From assembly GCA_030433055.1 (NCBI GenBank), contig JAUILJ010000370.1, positions 1 to 7,642 on the forward strand: 7,642 nt of DNA. Reading direction: 5' to 3'. This document shows positions 5,252 through 7,642 of this stretch, piece after piece. A model generated the notes under the pieces. That model did not search any database and had not been told where the DNA came from. It saw nothing but the letters and a program-made list of their open reading frames with translations. This stretch comes from Polyangia bacterium (GTDB lineage Bacteria > Myxococcota_A > Polyangia > Polyangiales > Polyangiaceae). Made by a program: the position numbers and the translations under genes. Positions within the stretch are counted from its first letter, which is position 1, and each line of letters starts with the position of its first letter.

Positions 5252-6333
5252 CTGACCGTGGTAGGGCGAAGAAGATTGGCGACGGGGGTGAGGCCCTGGT
5301 ACTGAGCATGATTCAGACAAGGGGTGATTGGATCGCTCGGCCGCAACATCATGACATCGGCGTTGATATTGAGGCAGAGCTGGACGACCCCGAAGCGCTG
5401 GGCCAGTTTCTCAAGATCCAGGTGAAGGGAACCCTGGACCCTCGCCCAGCTGATGGCGAGGACAAGGTGTCCGTGACGAAGACCTTTCTTCGCTACGCCC
5501 AGGAGTGTGCCCTCCCTGTGATCCTTGTGCGAGTTTGGATTTCTGAGCGACGGGCCTCATATATCTGGATTCAGGAGTGGCTTGATGAGAACACGGCTGG
5601 ACTAGACCTCACCGCGGGACCAAGTACTGCCCAGGTGACTGTGACACGGGACTTTGAGTGCGACCTTGGGTCAGTTCTCAAGGACATCGCCCGTCGCGCA
5701 ACTGCGCGCCAGTTCCGTGCGGGCCTGCGCGACGTGGCTCGTTGGGCCGTGATGCACAGAAGCGTCCCTGCGGTTAGACAGCTGTCGTCACTTCTGGTGG
5801 AGATGGGACACCAATCCGATGCGCCGGTTTCGACCATGATTGAGGAGCTGATTAGCTTCTCGCTTGCAGACTTGGAGCCTGGTCAAATCCGGGGAGCCTG
5901 GGAATTTCATGCGGAAATGATCCCGATGCTTATGGCGATCTGCAAGACCTTCCCCACTCAGTTCTCCAAGGAGGACGTGTTGAGGCTGGTCTTGCGTGCC
6001 GACTCGTACTCTCGAGCAGCGCTGCATGGCTTGGGTGCAATGTATGATATCGCGCCTGCTCACATGGCGACGCTTATGTTGCCGGCCACGTTTGAAGTCC
6101 GAGAACTCTACGAACTCGCCTTCTATTGTCGCCTTCGGGAGCTACATCCAGGCGTTTCCGCTCTAAACCTGGCCTACGGAGTCAGACCACTTGAGGCACC
6201 TGGGGGTCGAGTAAGAACCGGAGGCCGTTTCGAAACGACCTACCCCAACCGCGGCGACTCCACATTTCTGGATTTCTACGAGCCAGACGAAGACACTCTC
6301 AGGAAACTTGGCTGGACTGGTGCGACGTCTTGA
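5248..6333 (+). CDS. DUF4365 (PD-(D/E)XK-like nuclease) protein with uncharacterised C-terminal domain
   Basis: This is a 361-residue protein. The N-terminal 145 or so residues match DUF4365, a PD-(D/E)XK-like nuclease fold: KKIGDGGEALV with E15, HHDIGVDIEAEL with D40 and E42, then FLKIQVKG with Q58 and K60, the expected core acid/acid/QxK arrangement. TKTFLRYAQECALPVILVRVW and SYIWIQEWLD match the rest of that domain. The remainder (about 150-361) is predicted mainly helical and I recognise no family in it; the end (about 315-350) is Gly/Asp/Tyr-rich. ATG 5248 is the first possible start, because an in-frame TGA lies at 5239-5241. It sits 54 bases after the nucleotidyltransferase in the same direction, so co-transcription is plausible. 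Hand counts of three 60-base lines give 50-58% GC, below the neighbours, which suggests a transferred gene. DUF4365 proteins often occur in defence-rich loci, so an anti-phage DNA-cutting role is a reasonable guess, not shown here. Confidence 0.82.
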   Translation: MTDRGRAKKIGDGGEALVLSMIQTRGDWIARPQHHDIGVDIEAELDDPEALGQFLKIQVKGTLDPRPADGEDKVSVTKTFLRYAQECALPVILVRVWISERRASYIWIQEWLDENTAGLDLTAGPSTAQVTVTRDFECDLGSVLKDIARRATARQFRAGLRDVARWAVMHRSVPAVRQLSSLLVEMGHQSDAPVSTMIEELISFSLADLEPGQIRGAWEFHAEMIPMLMAICKTFPTQFSKEDVLRLVLRADSYSRAALHGLGAMYDIAPAHMATLMLPATFEVRELYELAFYCRLRELHPGVSALNLAYGVRPLEAPGGRVRTGGRFETTYPNRGDSTFLDFYEPDEDTLRKLGWTGATS

Positions 6334-6404
6334 ATGGGTATCGCCCCGCCTTCTATGCGCTAGTGCCCAGACAGCGGGAGACGAAATCCTGGCCTGCCGC
6401 GCCG

Positions 6405-7642
6405 TCACTTCCCCAGCTCGGTGATCACCACTTCTGGCGGCTTCGATTTGAAGACTTGCTCGTAGACGCTGGCCGCGGCTTTCTGAATTTCCGCTGGAGA
6501 TTTATCGAACAGCTTCTCGGTGAGCTGGCTCAGCTGAGTGCGCTGGCGGCGTAAGGCGCTGACCCACTGGTCTTTGGGTAGCAGGCCGAGCTCGTGCGCC
6601 AACAGGGAGAGCACGAAGGCTGAGCCGTGGGCCCTGGGCAGGCTGGTGACGTCGCTCAGCCCAGCGGCCGCCGTGCGCCACAGGGCGATGCGGGGGCAGG
6701 GCTGCTCGCGCATCAGGAGCAGAAGCCGCGAGGAAACGAAGCCGCGCTTCTCGGGGCTGTCCTTGCCTGCGCCTTCGGGTAAGGCGAACTCATCACCTGC
6801 CAGGCGCTTGATCTCGAGCTGCTCGACCACGAACTCCCGCTGCTGGATGTCGAGGATGTGCTTCAGCGCGCTGTCTACCTGGAGCTGGTAGCCCTCCAGG
6901 CGGTCTGCGGCCTTCACCACTTGCTGGGCATCGGGGTCGTTGATCTCGTCCAGCTGATCGACCAGGGCCTCGGGCATGCGCAGGGTGACGTCGCCGCGCA
7001 GTCGGTAGTTCTTCTGGTGCAACGCCTGAATGCCCAGGTCGCGGCGCTTGAGTTCACTCGCCACGTACTCCGCGTCTGCCTTGTCGAACTCGGAGTTCTT
7101 GACGATCTCGTCGAAGATGAGCGGCGCCGCCTTCCTGCCCGCCGCGAGCACTCCCTCGTGGTTGTCGCGTCCGATGCCGAGCCCCACGGTGCCGTTGGTT
7201 CCCGACGGCATCAGCAGTTTGTCGAGGAAGTAGTACTCGTTGTACTCGATCGGCAGCATCACGAAGTCGTGACCCGGTGAGAGCAAGCCGGTGGCGGTCA
7301 TGTTGAAGTTCAGGCTGTCGATGCGCTTGCCCCACATCACCTTCAGCTCCTCGCCGCCGATCTTCACCGAGAAGCGCCGCCGGACCACGTACGCCATGAG
7401 CCAGTTGGAGCTCAGGCCGTCGCTGGTGGTCTCGGTGTAGGCGTACAGGAAGGCGGGGACCTTGGCGTCGGTGAAGGCCAGGTTCAGCGCGTTGATCTTC
7501 TTGTTGTAGTCGAGGTACAGCTCCTTGGTCGGCTTCGTCTTGCTCATGGCGATGCTCGCGCTCACCACATCGGACAGTCGGTTGTAGGCCTCGTCTCCGG
7601 TCTGCTTGCGCACCGCCGGGCTGAGCAACTGGTCGGAGTACG
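6405..7642 (-). CDS. Hypothetical protein, N-terminus outside window
   Basis: The frame is open from the right edge to a TGA at 6405-6407, giving 411 residues. The first in-frame start-like codon inside the window, TTG 7628, is almost at the edge and the frame stays open upstream, so the true start is probably outside. Codons are strongly GC-ending and base composition is high (72% in one counted 60-base line), so it belongs to the host background. No motif identifies a family. Visible features are a beta-looking first half with aromatic stretches (AFLYAYTET, NEYYFLDKL), a helical and possibly coiled-coil middle rich in Lys, Glu, Asp and Gln (about 220-290), and a helical end with SLLAHELGLL and QLSQLTEKLFDKS. 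No transmembrane helix is evident. It converges on the DUF4365 gene across 71 bases with no convincing terminator. Function unknown. Confidence 0.85.
   Translation of the reverse strand, partial: YSDQLLSPAVRKQTGDEAYNRLSDVVSASIAMSKTKPTKELYLDYNKKINALNLAFTDAKVPAFLYAYTETTSDGLSSNWLMAYVVRRRFSVKIGGEELKVMWGKRIDSLNFNMTATGLLSPGHDFVMLPIEYNEYYFLDKLLMPSGTNGTVGLGIGRDNHEGVLAAGRKAAPLIFDEIVKNSEFDKADAEYVASELKRRDLGIQALHQKNYRLRGDVTLRMPEALVDQLDEINDPDAQQVVKAADRLEGYQLQVDSALKHILDIQQREFVVEQLEIKRLAGDEFALPEGAGKDSPEKRGFVSSRLLLLMREQPCPRIALWRTAAAGLSDVTSLPRAHGSAFVLSLLAHELGLLPKDQWVSALRRQRTQLSQLTEKLFDKSPAEIQKAAASVYEQVFKSKPPEVVITELGK

Noticed and set aside
6334..6404. Terminator between the converging DUF4365 and last genes
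   Set aside because: Only a 5-bp CCCGC/GCGGG pairing with a 24-base loop and no T-tract was found, too weak to call.

Overview
The window is high-GC DNA with frequent GTG starts and a secreted, degenerate trypsin-like protein. That combination suggests a Myxococcota-type genome (Polyangia-like), but this is inferred from sequence style and no marker gene confirms it. Two genes run off the ends: a flavoprotein oxidoreductase on the left and an unrecognised protein on the right. Both are on the minus strand and open at the window edge.

Left third (1-2111): a RetSat/phytoene-desaturase-like FAD oxidoreductase (minus) is divergent from a TetR/AcrR regulator with a WHG-type C-terminal domain (plus). 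The 184-base gap between them holds two perfect short palindromes whose centres are 30 bp apart. This is the classic layout of a local repressor controlling its neighbour and itself.

Middle (2112-4093): after 326 bases without a gene comes a 551-residue exported protein. Its N-terminal half has a chymotrypsin-fold pattern, but the catalytic His is replaced by Thr and the catalytic Ser by Glu, so it looks like a pseudoprotease. Its C-terminal third carries three Cys-bounded repeats.

Right-centre (4113-6333): a small Lys-rich minus-strand protein is divergent from what looks like a compact defence or toxin-antitoxin type cassette. The cassette holds a 63-residue helical protein, an AbiEii-like nucleotidyltransferase whose GTG start overlaps it by 11 bases, and, 54 bases further on, a DUF4365 (PD-(D/E)XK-like) nuclease candidate with a roughly 210-residue C-terminal region I do not recognise. 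The DUF4365 gene is visibly less GC-rich than the flanks (50-58% in three hand-counted 60-base lines, against 67-72% in tetR and the last gene), which suggests acquisition by transfer.

Right end (6405-7642): a minus-strand, GC-rich gene of unknown function converges on the DUF4365 gene. I saw no rRNA, tRNA, CRISPR array or insertion sequence.
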